From positions 124,001 through 188,000 of the forward strand of contig NZ_JAMLJK010000002.1 in the NCBI RefSeq assembly GCF_023700005.1: 64,000 bases of DNA, written 5' to 3'. A program made the translations under genes and the position numbers. Shown here one piece after another: positions 8,721-17,391 of the stretch. This stretch comes from Larsenimonas rhizosphaerae (GTDB lineage Bacteria > Pseudomonadota > Gammaproteobacteria > Pseudomonadales > Halomonadaceae). The notes under the pieces are model-generated. The model made no database searches and was not told the origin of the DNA. It saw only the letters and a program-made list of their open reading frames with translations. How positions within the stretch are numbered: the stretch's first letter is position 1; each line of letters starts with the position of its first letter.

Positions 8721-10276
8721 GCCGTGGCCTCCGGGTGTGCCTCTTCGGCTTCCGAAGGCGTCAGCTCGCCGGAGAGAAGCTTGGGGAGGAGGGTGTCGCG
8801 CATCGCAGCAAGCGAAGCCACCTCGTTACTATTTACTCTGATTAGCTCATCAAGGGCTTTGGCAGTTTTCTGAAAGGAAGACAGCACCCCATGAGGTGGT
8901 GCAAGCTGCGAGATACTCTTAAGGTTTTTTTGATTGATAGAACCAAAAACTGTTCCTTCAGAATCATACGACGAAAGCGCATGGCCAAGCTGAATGACAG
9001 AATAATAAGTAAAAGATGAGCAACCGGATTTATGTTTGATCGCTGCCAAACCACGTCCAATACAGCAATCAGTTAAAGCGATGTTGGTATCACCTACTGG
9101 GGCGCGCACACTCAGAAGTGTATCGTCCCACCTTGCCATTCGTTTAGGTTGCGTACAATACACTCGATTACTCGGAAACCTCTCTCCGAAATCTCTACGC
9201 CCTTGAAAAAAGGGTAGACCTTCGCCGGTTTCATTATAGGTATCTCCGGGTGGAGATTGGCCCATAGTCACATCAAACTCTTTGCCGACCGTTGATAATT
9301 CCCACCCTTCCGGAATCTCCCCCAGCTCACTGTCCTGCATTGCCGAGGGAAACAGCGCGGCGGTCTCATACAGCTCGTGGTAGCGCTCGGGATCTTCCCC
9401 GCGCAGCGCGTCGAGCTGCGCCGCCGTCTTGCCGGATATCGCCTGCATCGCGGCACGGTTCATGGTCGTTTCCAGATCGTCTATCGCGGGCCGCTCGTCC
9501 AGATCGGCGGCGTAACAGACGGGCGAGGCGGATTCATTGTCTGGTTGGAGCGCCTGCCAACGTTCGCGTGCGGCGATCTTGGCCTTGACCGGCTCGAAAT
9601 CGACAAACCAGCTTTTGAACAGGGCTTGAGCCATCTGTTCGAGGGTTTGATTGATTCGATAATTTATTTCAATTTTATCATTTAAAGCCCAGATGACATC
9701 TGCAGCATGTCTCTGCTCTTTTATCGGCGGCAACAACACATGGAATGCTTTGACCTCTGGAAAATAAATTGTTTGATGCGTTGTGCCACGAGAAAACAGT
9801 GTATAGCTCGATCTTTCAGCAAACAAAATCGATGCTAGATAACGGTAATCGAGCTTATCCGAACAAACCCAGTTTACGAAATCCTGACTGGTAGCCATGG
9901 GTTGCCCCATGATTACTACATAGCCAATTGAGGCTGTGCGTGACAGACAAACGGTATTTTTAGGCAATAACCGGGCGGAAGAATTATCAATGCCAAGCTG
10001 GGTAGCATGTTGGTATGTATCTTGGATCACTTTTCCGTGATTGCTAGTTGCATCCTTGATACCTATCCATGGAATATCACCATCCCAGTATTCGGGGTAT
10101 TTTCTGCTAGGTGTGTGGCCAGTTTCTAGGCGCGCTACGTCCGTCAACTTCGCCCATATCCAACCTTGTGGTGTTTGTGATTCTGGTTTACCCACAGATA
10201 ATGCGATTCGACCGGGAATAACACCGTTAGTGGCATCACGCCCTCCTGTTTTAGTTTGATGCTTTTCAGATGTCAT
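8717..10276 (-). CDS. hsdS: Type I restriction-modification specificity subunit (HsdS)
   Basis: 519 residues from the ATG at 10276; AGGGG lies 9 nt upstream inside the end of hsdM, with which it overlaps by 11 bp (a TTG at 10282 is a weaker alternative). Two target-recognition domains are visible, the first beginning WIWAKLTDVARLETGHTPSR and the second GWELSTVGKEFDVTMGQSPPG, each followed by a conserved helix (INQTLEQMAQALFKSWFVDF; ASLAAMRDTLLPKLLSGEL). These would read the two halves of a bipartite DNA target. The recognition sequence cannot be deduced. The regions around 8940-9250 and 9650-10050 are visibly AT-richer than the flanks, as is common for recently exchanged hsdS genes. Confidence 0.93.
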   Translation of the reverse strand: MTSEKHQTKTGGRDATNGVIPGRIALSVGKPESQTPQGWIWAKLTDVARLETGHTPSRKYPEYWDGDIPWIGIKDATSNHGKVIQDTYQHATQLGIDNSSARLLPKNTVCLSRTASIGYVVIMGQPMATSQDFVNWVCSDKLDYRYLASILFAERSSYTLFSRGTTHQTIYFPEVKAFHVLLPPIKEQRHAADVIWALNDKIEINYRINQTLEQMAQALFKSWFVDFEPVKAKIAARERWQALQPDNESASPVCYAADLDERPAIDDLETTMNRAAMQAISGKTAAQLDALRGEDPERYHELYETAALFPSAMQDSELGEIPEGWELSTVGKEFDVTMGQSPPGDTYNETGEGLPFFQGRRDFGERFPSNRVYCTQPKRMARWDDTLLSVRAPVGDTNIALTDCCIGRGLAAIKHKSGCSSFTYYSVIQLGHALSSYDSEGTVFGSINQKNLKSISQLAPPHGVLSSFQKTAKALDELIRVNSNEVASLAAMRDTLLPKLLSGELTPSEAEEAHPEATA

Positions 10277-11984
10277 ACCCAATTCCCCTGAGGTTCCGCT
10301 TGATCTCTCCTTCCAATCTGTCGCTTTCCTCGAACTGCTCTTTCAGCTGTGCTGTCAACCGCGCCATCTTCTCAGTAAACGGCTCGTCGTCCTCTTCCTG
10401 CGCTGCGGCGCCCACATAGCGCCCCGGCGTCAGTACGAAGTCGTGCTGTTCAATCGCGGCGAGGTCTTTTGAGGCGCAGAAGCCGGGCACGTCTTCAAAG
10501 GCGTCGGTGCGTTGCCACGTATGGAAGGTGTCGGTGATTCTGGCGATGTCTTCGCTTGTAAAATCGCGTAGTACGCGGTCGCGCATGTAGCCTTGCTGGC
10601 GAGCGTCGATAAACAGCACTTCGCCTTTACGTCGACGTTTTTCGACGCCGTTGGGCGAAAGACCGCCGGTTTTATCACGGGTCAGGAACCAGATACAGGC
10701 AGGAATCTGGGTGTTGGTGAAGAGCTGCCCCGGCAGGGCGACGATGCACTCGACCAGATCCTTTTCGACCAGGCGGCGGCGAATCTCGCCTTCACCGCCG
10801 CTGTTGGAACTCATCGAGCCGTTGGCGAGCAGCAGCGCCATGCTGCCCACGGGGGCGAGGTGATGCAGCATATGCTGCAGCCAGGCGAAGTTGGCGTTGC
10901 CCTTGGGCGGGGTGCCGTATTGCCAGCGCACGTCCTCGGCCAGCGACTCGTGCCACCAGTCCTTGACGTTGAACGGCGGGTTGGCCATCACGAAGTCGGC
11001 GCGCAGGTCGGGGTGCTGGTCATTCAGAAAGCTGTCGGCGTTTTTCTTGCCGAAGTTGAAGTCGATGCCGCGAATGGCCATGTTCATGGCGGCCAGTCGC
11101 CAGGTGGTCGGGTTGGACTCCTGCCCGTAGATGGACACGTGCTTTTTCTGCTCGGTGGGGTCGTAGTGGTGCTCGCGGGCGTGCTCTTCGATGAACTTGT
11201 CGGAAGAGACAAAGAACCCCCCAGAGCCCATCGCCGGATCGTACACGCGGCCCTTGTAGGGCTCCAGCATCTCGACGATCAGCGAAACGATGCTCTTGGG
11301 CGTGTAGTACTGCCCGCCCTGCTTGCCTTCGGCCAAGGCAAACTGGCCGAGGAAGTATTCGTAGACGTGGCCGAGAATATCCTTGCTGCGCAGATTCAGC
11401 GGTTCGCCATCGAGCATTGGTTGGGTAAAGGAAGTATCCGAAAAGGAATTGATCAACCCGATCAGCTTGTCGTTATCGACCTGGAAGCGGCTGATGCCTT
11501 CCAGCACGCCCTTGAGCTTGTCGTTGCTCTTCTCGATGGCTTCCAGCGCGTTGTCGATCAGCCAGCTCACCGAGCGCAGGCGCACGTCTTCACCCTTGCT
11601 GTTTTGCCAGAGCACCGTGCCAGTGGATAGTGCGGCGCTCTCTTTCAGCGTGCTCCAACGCGCCTCTTTGGGCACCCAGAACACGTTGGCCTCGCGGTAG
11701 TAGTCGAGGATCTCCAGTTCATCTTCGAGCGCCTGCTGGTACTCGGCGTCGCTGTCGTAATCGTCGCGCGGCAGGAAGTAGATGTTGTCGTCGGCGTCAT
11801 CCTTGAACAGCGCCAGCAGCTCGCGTTGGCGCTCCTCGAACGCGTCGGAGACGTACTTCAAGAAAATCAGCCCCAGCACCACGTGCTTGTAGTTGGCGGC
11901 ATCGAGGTTGTTGCGAAGCTTGTCGGCAGCGCTCCAGAGCTTGTCTTCAAGCGCTTTCAAAAATTGCTGTTCGGTGGTGGCCAT
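10266..11984 (-). CDS. hsdM: Type I restriction-modification DNA N6-adenine methyltransferase subunit (HsdM)
   Basis: 572 residues. Motif I appears as DPAMGSGGFFV (about residue 250) and the N6-adenine methylase catalytic motif IV as NPPF (about residue 336); the N-terminal helical HsdM_N domain covers roughly residues 8-170. With HsdS it protects host DNA and with HsdR it restricts foreign DNA. The ATG at 11984 has AAGAGA upstream. It is the first gene of the five-gene operon hsdM-hsdS-abi-hsdR-UDG-like. The upstream region carries a near-perfect inverted repeat (12052-12070) that could be a control site. Confidence 0.95.
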   Translation of the reverse strand: MATTEQQFLKALEDKLWSAADKLRNNLDAANYKHVVLGLIFLKYVSDAFEERQRELLALFKDDADDNIYFLPRDDYDSDAEYQQALEDELEILDYYREANVFWVPKEARWSTLKESAALSTGTVLWQNSKGEDVRLRSVSWLIDNALEAIEKSNDKLKGVLEGISRFQVDNDKLIGLINSFSDTSFTQPMLDGEPLNLRSKDILGHVYEYFLGQFALAEGKQGGQYYTPKSIVSLIVEMLEPYKGRVYDPAMGSGGFFVSSDKFIEEHAREHHYDPTEQKKHVSIYGQESNPTTWRLAAMNMAIRGIDFNFGKKNADSFLNDQHPDLRADFVMANPPFNVKDWWHESLAEDVRWQYGTPPKGNANFAWLQHMLHHLAPVGSMALLLANGSMSSNSGGEGEIRRRLVEKDLVECIVALPGQLFTNTQIPACIWFLTRDKTGGLSPNGVEKRRRKGEVLFIDARQQGYMRDRVLRDFTSEDIARITDTFHTWQRTDAFEDVPGFCASKDLAAIEQHDFVLTPGRYVGAAAQEEDDEPFTEKMARLTAQLKEQFEESDRLEGEIKRNLRGIGYDI

Positions 11985-12051
11985 GCGGGTCTCTTGTGTG
12001 TCGATTCAGGCGCGATCGATGCCGCGCAAAATAACTATATGTGCCTGCTAA

Positions 12052-12070
12052 TGTAACCGGTCGGTTTACA
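12052..12070. promoter_or_regulatory. Inverted repeat upstream of hsdM, candidate operator
   Basis: The sequence tgtaaccggtcggtttaca pairs tgtaa-ccg with the complement of cggtttaca, an imperfect palindrome with one unpaired base. It lies 68-86 bp before the hsdM start. Operators of this size commonly bind dimeric repressors, but no regulator gene lies in the island, so the binding protein is unknown. Confidence 0.35.
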
Positions 12071-12203
12071 CAATGCGATGGTTGTTCTTGTCAGACGGGG
12101 GGCTGATTAGTGGGCAAATCAACGTATGAAGCATATCTTGTTGGAGTTATGAAGCGAGTCAGGTGAAAGTGCTTTTCGTGAATCCTGGCTGCCTGCATAT
12201 AGC

Positions 12204-12232
12204 GAAAAACCCCGATGACACTCACTGAGGTT
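12204..12232 (-). terminator. Intrinsic terminator downstream of yicC
   Basis: Read on the minus strand: AACCTC, a 13-nt loop, GGGGTT (one G-U pair), followed by a run of T. It lies about 85 bp beyond the yicC stop in the right orientation. The stem is short, so moderate confidence. Confidence 0.5.
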
Positions 12233-12316
12233 GAGGCGCCGACCTGGCATCCGTAGTCCATTTGCCATGAGTTTTGAGCTATCTTCGCTTGTTAATTCAA
12301 GTGCTCAATGGCGTAC

Positions 12317-13180
12317 TCACTCCATATTCTGAATCTGCTCCCGCATCTGCTCGATCAATACCTTCAGTTCCACCGCACAGCGGGTGGTTTCTGTGACGGC
12401 CGCCTTGGAGGAGAGGGTGTTGGCTTCGCGGTTGAGTTCCTGCATCAGAAAGTCCAGCCGACGGCCAACAGGGCCCTTTTGTGTCAGTTGCCGCTCTACT
12501 TCGGCGACGTGGGTATCCAGTCGGTCGAGCTCTTCGGCCACGTCGGATTTCTGAGCAATCAGGGCCATTTCGGCTTCAAGCCGGTTGGGGTCGAGTTCGG
12601 CTTTGGCATGCTCTAGCCGGTCGAGGATCAGTTGGCGCTGGCGTTCCAGTACGGCGGGCAGGTGGGTGCGTACTTCAAGCACCTGTTCACGAATGCCGGT
12701 CAGGCGATCACGGATCAGTTCGGCGAGTCGATCGCCCTCCCGGGCGCGGCCGGCGTTCAGATCGGTCAGTGCCTCGTCGAACAGGGCAAGTGCCTCTCTT
12801 TTCAGTGCGTCTTCATCCAGCCCTTCACTGACGGTCACGCCGGGGTAGTCCAGCAGGGCCAGCGTATCCGGCATCGGGCTTTGGGGCAGTCTGCGTTGCA
12901 GGGCTTCCAGCGTTTCGGCGAGGGTTTCAAGTCGGGTGTGATTCAGGCTCAGGCTGGATGTGCCTTCCAGGCGTTCAAAGCGCAGGTGGCATTCCACCTT
13001 GCCACGAGAGAGGGCCTTGCGGAGTTTTTCCCGGTAGTGGGGTTCCAGATCGCGCAGGGCTTCCGGTAGACGAAAATGCGGCTCGAGGTAGCGCTGGTTG
13101 ACCGAGCGAAGCTCAAGAGTCAGCGTGCCCCAGTCGGTGTCGCGGCGCTGGCGGGTAAAGGCGGTCATGCTATAGGCCAT
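12317..13180 (-). CDS. yicC: YicC/YloC-family endoribonuclease
   Basis: 287 residues from MAYSMTAFTRQ, exactly the family N-terminus and length; the frame extends further upstream but the ATG at 13180 has GGAG about 7 nt before it. Recognisable blocks are LRSVNQRYLEPHFRLPE near the N-terminus, LDRLDTHVAEVERQL and the C-terminal GRRLDFLMQELNREANTLSSKA. YicC proteins are RNA endonucleases implicated in small-RNA turnover. It is divergent from rph, a pairing also found in pseudomonads (yicC-rph-crc-pyrE region). Confidence 0.92.
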   Translation of the reverse strand: MAYSMTAFTRQRRDTDWGTLTLELRSVNQRYLEPHFRLPEALRDLEPHYREKLRKALSRGKVECHLRFERLEGTSSLSLNHTRLETLAETLEALQRRLPQSPMPDTLALLDYPGVTVSEGLDEDALKREALALFDEALTDLNAGRAREGDRLAELIRDRLTGIREQVLEVRTHLPAVLERQRQLILDRLEHAKAELDPNRLEAEMALIAQKSDVAEELDRLDTHVAEVERQLTQKGPVGRRLDFLMQELNREANTLSSKAAVTETTRCAVELKVLIEQMREQIQNME

Positions 13181-13322
13181 GAAGGGCTCCGTGGTATCGG
13201 GTGCGGGGCCGAAACGTGGCCCGAATTGCAACCAGTGTAACGGATTCCTGGCCCGGGACGTGTAGAATGGGTGCCCTTTGCGGGTGGAATATCTGCCCGG
13301 CACGCTTCAAGGAGAGATGTAC

Positions 13323-14045
13323 ATGCGCCCGAGTGGACGTACCCCCGATGCCCTGCGCGAGATCAGGCTCACCCGTGAGTTTACCCGGTATGCCGAAGGC
13401 TCGGTGCTGGTAGAGTTCGGTCATACCCGTGTGCTGTGTAATGCCACGGTCGAGACAGGCGTACCCCGCTGGCTGCGCGGCAAGAATCAGGGCTGGGTAA
13501 CGGCAGAATACGGCATGCTGCCCCGTGCGACCCATTCCCGCAGTGGTCGGGAAGCGGCTCGTGGCAAGCAGGGCGGCCGCACGCTTGAAATTCAGCGTTT
13601 GATCGGCCGTAGCCTGCGTGCGGCGGTGGATCTCAAGAAGCTGGGCGAGTTCACCATTACGGTCGATTGTGATGTATTGCAGGCTGATGGCGGCACCCGC
13701 ACGGCGTCGATTACCGGCGGCTGTGTGGCGCTGATGGAGGCGATCCGTCACATGCAGCGCAAGCGTCAGATCAAGAGTGATCCTTTCAAGCAGCTGATCA
13801 GCTCGGTATCGGTGGGGATCTACAAGGGGACGCCGGTGCTGGATCTGGATTATGACGAGGATTCTCGTGCCGATACCGATCTGAACGTGGTGATGGCCGA
13901 AGATGGCGGGCTGATCGAGGTGCAGGGCACCGCCGAGCAGGCGGCATTTTCACGGCTGGAGCTTAACGCGATGCTGGATCTGGCCGAGAAGGGTGGACGG
14001 GAGTTGTTTACCCATCAGCGCGAAGCGCTGGGCATACCGCAATAA
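13323..14045 (+). CDS. rph: Ribonuclease PH
   Basis: 240 residues. A phosphorolytic 3'-5' exoribonuclease that trims tRNA 3' ends. The start at 13323 ([14 protein letters not shown]) is preceded by AAGGAGAG and matches the family N-terminus; an upstream in-frame start at 13278 is rejected. Signature segments are [20 protein letters not shown], the phosphate-site [11 protein letters not shown] and [17 protein letters not shown] with acidic metal ligands. Unlike the truncated rph of E. coli K-12, it is full length. A hairpin follows at 14089-14113. Confidence 0.96.
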   Translation: MRPSGRTPDALREIRLTREFTRYAEGSVLVEFGHTRVLCNATVETGVPRWLRGKNQGWVTAEYGMLPRATHSRSGREAARGKQGGRTLEIQRLIGRSLRAAVDLKKLGEFTITVDCDVLQADGGTRTASITGGCVALMEAIRHMQRKRQIKSDPFKQLISSVSVGIYKGTPVLDLDYDEDSRADTDLNVVMAEDGGLIEVQGTAEQAAFSRLELNAMLDLAEKGGRELFTHQREALGIPQ

Positions 14046-14082
14046 GTCAGCGCTGTCGCAATGCGTTCAAGGCAGTGATGTT

Positions 14083-14682
14083 CTATCGATCGGGGCTTGT
14101 TCTGAGCCCCGATGCCAGCTGACGAAAAGCGTGGATCGCCTTTCCAGGCACCTTTTCCGGAGTGTCGCTACCGGCGACCCAAAGGGCTGCGTTCATCGCC
14201 GCGCCATTTAACAGTCGAGCGGTGGCCTCAACGTCGACCGGCTTGATGAAGCTTTCATCCATGAGTCTGCCAAGCGTTGTCATCGTGGCCTGCAGACAGC
14301 GATTCTGGCTGGGCCATTGCGCTGGATCGCCCAGTACCGAGGGGCCGTCAAGCAAAACGATGCGTTGTATCTCCGGATCAAGCGCGAGCTCGATATAAGC
14401 TTCTCCCTCTTTCATCAGTGCTTCCCAGCTGTTCGTTTGACGCTGGCCGATTTCATGGGCCTGCATTGCCATATCGCTGTCAATCTCTTCAACAACCGCG
14501 GCAAGCAGGCCACGCTTGTCCCCGAAATGATGATAAAGCGCGCCACGAGTGAGGCCGGCTCGGGCAGTAAGGTCATCCATCGAGGCACCGGCATAGCCTT
14601 TCTCGGCAAAGGCAGATCGTGCTGCCTTGATCAGGTTGGCGCGTGTTTCCTTCAGCATCTCTGCGCGACTGCGTCTGGTCAT
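14083..14682 (-). CDS. TetR-family transcriptional repressor
   Basis: 199 residues with the typical N-terminal helix-turn-helix: AFAEKGYAGASMDDLTARAGLTRGALYHHF (about residues 25-54, quoted in part as the recognition segment LTRGALYHHF). The C-terminal ligand domain is not assignable. The ATG (14680-14682) overlaps the ATG of the divergent RidA gene (14681-14683) inside a single CATG, so the control region for both must lie within coding sequence; regulation of that gene is likely. A second in-frame ATG at 14658 is possible but would trim the usual N-terminal arm. Confidence 0.88.
   Translation of the reverse strand: MTRRSRAEMLKETRANLIKAARSAFAEKGYAGASMDDLTARAGLTRGALYHHFGDKRGLLAAVVEEIDSDMAMQAHEIGQRQTNSWEALMKEGEAYIELALDPEIQRIVLLDGPSVLGDPAQWPSQNRCLQATMTTLGRLMDESFIKPVDVEATARLLNGAAMNAALWVAGSDTPEKVPGKAIHAFRQLASGLRTSPDR
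14089..14113 (+). terminator. Hairpin downstream of rph, inside the 3' end of the tetR-type gene
   Basis: ATCGGGGCT and AGCCCCGAT form a perfect 9-bp stem around a 7-nt loop, 43 bp after the rph stop. There is no T-run on the plus strand, so it may act as a weak terminator or protect the 3' end of rph mRNA. It lies within the last codons of the convergent regulator gene. Confidence 0.45.
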
Positions 14683-15079
14683 GTTAAACCCTGCACCTGT
14701 TTTCCCCGCCCAGCGACACGCGCTGTATCAACGTCATGGTTATTCGGCCGCGATTCGCTCGGGCGATCTTCTTTTCGTATCCGGTCAGGTGGGCAGTCGC
14801 GAAGATGGCTCTCCCGAGCCAGATCCTGAACGTCAGGTGTCGCTGGCTTTCGAGAACCTCAAGGCAGTTCTGGCCGCGGCGGACTGCGGACTGGAAGACC
14901 TTGTCGACGTAACGACCTTTCATACCGATCCGGAAAATCAGATCGAGACTGTCATGGCAATCAAGGACACGCATTTTCCTGCCGCACCCTATCCCAACTG
15001 GACGGCCGTCGGCGTGACCTGGCTTGCGGGCTTTGATTTTGAAATCAAGGTAGTGGCACGTATTCCCGGGTCATGTTGA
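14681..15079 (+). CDS. RidA-family protein
   Basis: 132 residues from MLNPAPVFPAQRHALYQRHGYS; the frame runs further upstream but would then be buried deep in the divergent regulator. Family marks are the segment SGDLLFVSGQVGSREDGS, the central DCGLEDLVDVTTFH and the end WTAVGVTWLAGFDFEIKVVA. It belongs to a RidA subgroup often found beside TetR regulators. The start codon overlaps that of the divergent TetR gene, and the Shine-Dalgarno is weak, so either a leaderless message or an alternative start is possible. Likely removes reactive imines; substrate unknown. Confidence 0.82.
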   Translation: MLNPAPVFPAQRHALYQRHGYSAAIRSGDLLFVSGQVGSREDGSPEPDPERQVSLAFENLKAVLAAADCGLEDLVDVTTFHTDPENQIETVMAIKDTHFPAAPYPNWTAVGVTWLAGFDFEIKVVARIPGSC

Positions 15080-15180
15080 ACCGGGTGTGTTGCGGTCAGC
15101 AGTTTAATTCCAGGGTAGGGTGCCAGTGATGGGCATGGTCAGCTGATCCGATTGATCCGACCCGTCAGCCGCACAACGAC

Positions 15181-15213
15181 ACGGCGCCGACGGCTTATCG
15201 CTGTCGGCGCCGT
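15181..15213. terminator. Strong hairpin between the convergent ridA-type gene and crc
   Basis: ACGGCGCCGAC and GTCGGCGCCGT form a perfect 11-bp stem, extendable inward by GGC/GCT with one wobble, around TTATC. No long T-run follows on either strand. Its place between two convergent genes fits a bidirectional terminator. Confidence 0.55.
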
Positions 15214-15281
15214 TGCGCGAAGGGACCGAGTGAATAACCAAAAGCGGTCGATCACGGTCGGGCCGTCATCGATGGCAGGAA

Positions 15282-16043
15282 TCAGAGCTCCAGATCGTAC
15301 TCGATGATCAGCGGGGCATGCTCCGAGAAGGTGGCGCTGGTATCAATCCAGGCATCCTTCACGTTGCGCTGCAGGTTGGGGCCCACGACCTGGTAGTCGA
15401 GGCGCCAGCCGTCCTGACGCTGGCGGGGCAGCTCATCATGGAGCTTCGGCCAGTAGGTGTAGTGGCCGCCGTCGCGCTTGATCTCGCGGAAGGTGTCGAT
15501 AAAGCCCATCGGGCCGAAGACCTGATCCATGAAGGCGCGCTCTTCAGGGCGAAAGCCCGGCGTTCCCTGGTAGTCCGCCCAGTGGGCCAGATCGATGGTC
15601 TTGTGGGCGATGTTCCAGCTGCCGCAGAAGATGTACTCGCGGCGCTTGCGACGCACCTTGTTGAGGTATTCGCTGTACTGGGTAATGAAGCGCTGCTTGG
15701 CATGGGGTTCTTCCGGCATCAGGAAGGACACCACGCTGAACTTGTCGTAATCGGCCTGCAGAAAGCGGCCTTCACTGTCGCACTGCTCGAACCCGACGCC
15801 GTACATGATGGCCTTGGGAATCTTCTTGCAGTAAAGCCCGACGCCTGAAAAGCCATCCTGTTCTGCGTCGAGGAAGTAGCCCTCATAGCCCTGCGGGTAC
15901 AGCAGTTCTTCTTCGAACTCGAAGCTTTTGGCCTTGAGGTTCTGAACACAGACGACATCGGCATCCTGGTTGGCAAGCCAGTCGAGAAATCCCCTCTCGA
16001 CGGCGCCCCGGATACCATTAACGTTGATGCTGGCGATTTTCAT
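15282..16043 (-). CDS. crc: Crc-like catabolite repression control protein (catalytically degenerate ExoIII homologue)
   Basis: 253 residues with the exonuclease III/endonuclease-phosphatase fold: it begins KIASINVNGIRGAVERG and ends SEHAPLIIEYDLEL. Key ExoIII residues are replaced: the metal-binding Glu of QETK is Asn (QNLK, residue 35), the catalytic Asp of CGDWN is Ser (CGSWN, residue 142) and the Asp of SDHAP is Glu (residue 241). Pseudomonas Crc shows comparable losses (CGS, SQHAP) and lies between rph and pyrE, as here. Crc acts with Hfq to repress translation of catabolic mRNAs. Automated annotation would probably call it exodeoxyribonuclease III; residual nuclease activity is unlikely but not excluded. 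Divergent from pyrE. Confidence 0.82.
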   Translation of the reverse strand: MKIASINVNGIRGAVERGFLDWLANQDADVVCVQNLKAKSFEFEEELLYPQGYEGYFLDAEQDGFSGVGLYCKKIPKAIMYGVGFEQCDSEGRFLQADYDKFSVVSFLMPEEPHAKQRFITQYSEYLNKVRRKRREYIFCGSWNIAHKTIDLAHWADYQGTPGFRPEERAFMDQVFGPMGFIDTFREIKRDGGHYTYWPKLHDELPRQRQDGWRLDYQVVGPNLQRNVKDAWIDTSATFSEHAPLIIEYDLEL

Positions 16044-16124
16044 ACGTGGTCCCTTGTTTTACGCGCGTGTATGATACCCGAGCTTTTAACATTTTGGTAA
16101 ACGACCGGTATGAAAGGGGTGGGC

Positions 16125-16778
16125 ATGCTTGATTATCAGCGGGAATTCATTGAATTCGCGATATCCGAAAACGCACTGGCCTTTGGCGAGTTTACCCTGA
16201 AATCCGGTCGGATCAGTCCTTATTTCTTCAATGCCGGTCGTTTTCATACCGGTCAGGCCCTCGATATGCTGGGCCGCTGCTACGCGAGCGCCATTGCGCG
16301 TGCAACGCTTGATATTGATGTGGTCTTCGGGCCGGCCTACAAGGGTATTCCGCTTGCGGCAGTCACCAGCCTGTCACTGGCCACCCATCATGACCGTAAT
16401 CTGCCCTTTGCGTTCAATCGCAAGGAAGCCAAGGATCACGGCGAAGGTGGCACGATTGTCGGTGCCGAGCTCGCTGGCCGGGTGCTGATCGTGGATGATG
16501 TCATTACGGCCGGTACGGCAATCCGTGAAGTCATGACCCTCATTCAGGGTGCTGGTGCCCGGGCAAGTGGCGTGGTCGTCGCGCTGGATCGGCAGGAACG
16601 CGGTCAGGGCGGTGAAAGCGCCATTCAGGAAGTTGAACGTGAATTCGGCATGCCGGTGGTGCCGATCGTGACACTGGACCTGATTCTTGAATACCTTGAG
16701 CAGCATGCAGGGCAGGCCCTGCAGGGCCATGCCGAGGCCATTCGGGACTACCGTGACCGCTACGGCGTCACCGCATAA
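16125..16778 (+). CDS. pyrE: Orotate phosphoribosyltransferase
   Basis: 217 residues from [12 protein letters not shown]; the ATG at 16125 has AAGGGG about 7 nt upstream, better than the in-frame ATG at 16110. The PRPP-binding motif [13 protein letters not shown] and the flexible catalytic loop [12 protein letters not shown] are intact. It makes orotidine 5'-phosphate in pyrimidine synthesis. The crc-pyrE divergent pair is a conserved arrangement with pseudomonads. Confidence 0.96.
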   Translation: MLDYQREFIEFAISENALAFGEFTLKSGRISPYFFNAGRFHTGQALDMLGRCYASAIARATLDIDVVFGPAYKGIPLAAVTSLSLATHHDRNLPFAFNRKEAKDHGEGGTIVGAELAGRVLIVDDVITAGTAIREVMTLIQGAGARASGVVVALDRQERGQGGESAIQEVEREFGMPVVPIVTLDLILEYLEQHAGQALQGHAEAIRDYRDRYGVTA

Positions 16779-16839
16779 CGCGAGCCTGACTGTTCGAACT
16801 ACCGGCGTATTACTGCGCCTCTTACTCAGGATGACCCTC

Positions 16840-17391
16840 ATGAAAAAAATTGTCTCATGCCTCGCAGGCCTCGGGCTAGCAGTTGCTGCCTCGAATGCCT
16901 TTGCCCTGAGCGTCAACGCCAACGGCAGCTCCAACGGCACCCAGGTCAGTGCCAGTCAGGGCCTGTTTCCGGGCCTGACTGCGGGTGTCGGTTATTTTGA
17001 AACCGATGATGCTGGCCATACCAACAAGGCGTACTCCGGCTCACTGATGTTTTCACCCTATACCCCCATTGTCGATTTAAGCGTCGGGGCACGTTACCAG
17101 TACTGGGACGCGCATGATGGTGATGGTGGCGGTGTGGGCCTGGGCGGGTCTGCCTATGTCGATACGCCCATTCCGCTGGTCTCCGTGGGGGGTTACGGAT
17201 TTTATACGCCGGACGGTCTGACCCATGGTGATTACCAGAAAGGGTACGAATACGGCGCTCAGCTGCGTGCCAACCTGGTGGCCAACACCTACGGCTATGT
17301 AGGCTATCGCTATGTGCGGGCGGATTTTGACAATCACAGTGAGAGCACCATCGACAGTGGCCCGGTCTTCGGCGTCAGCGTCGGGTTCTGA
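16840..17391 (+). CDS. YfaZ-family outer membrane protein
   Basis: 183 residues. A signal peptide [22 protein letters not shown] precedes a glycine- and aromatic-rich mature part whose alternating pattern and C-terminal FGVSVGF (terminal Phe) indicate a small outer-membrane beta-barrel. The ATG at 16840 has AGGATGA upstream, and the long upstream extension of the frame overlaps pyrE and is rejected. YfaZ proteins have no settled function. Its stop overlaps the trmL start in TGATG, so the two are probably co-translated despite unrelated roles. Confidence 0.85.
   Translation: MKKIVSCLAGLGLAVAASNAFALSVNANGSSNGTQVSASQGLFPGLTAGVGYFETDDAGHTNKAYSGSLMFSPYTPIVDLSVGARYQYWDAHDGDGGGVGLGGSAYVDTPIPLVSVGGYGFYTPDGLTHGDYQKGYEYGAQLRANLVANTYGYVGYRYVRADFDNHSESTIDSGPVFGVSVGF

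Larger units (their letters stand above)
11985..12316. other. Intergenic region between hsdM and yicC (about 330 bp)
   Basis: Holds the hsdM upstream region with an AT-rich stretch (ataactatatg, about 12030-12040), the inverted repeat at 12052-12070, and a minus-strand terminator for yicC at 12204-12232. The remaining bases show no open frame with a plausible start, no tRNA fragment and no flanking direct repeat that would mark an insertion event. Confidence 0.6.

Noticed and set aside
10593-11630. 345-codon plus-strand frame antisense to hsdM
   Set aside because: A shadow of hsdM codon usage; His/Gln/Val-rich translation with no domain, while hsdM on the other strand has all catalytic motifs.
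15282-16043. Active exodeoxyribonuclease III
   Set aside because: Catalytic Glu and Asp positions are replaced and context matches crc.
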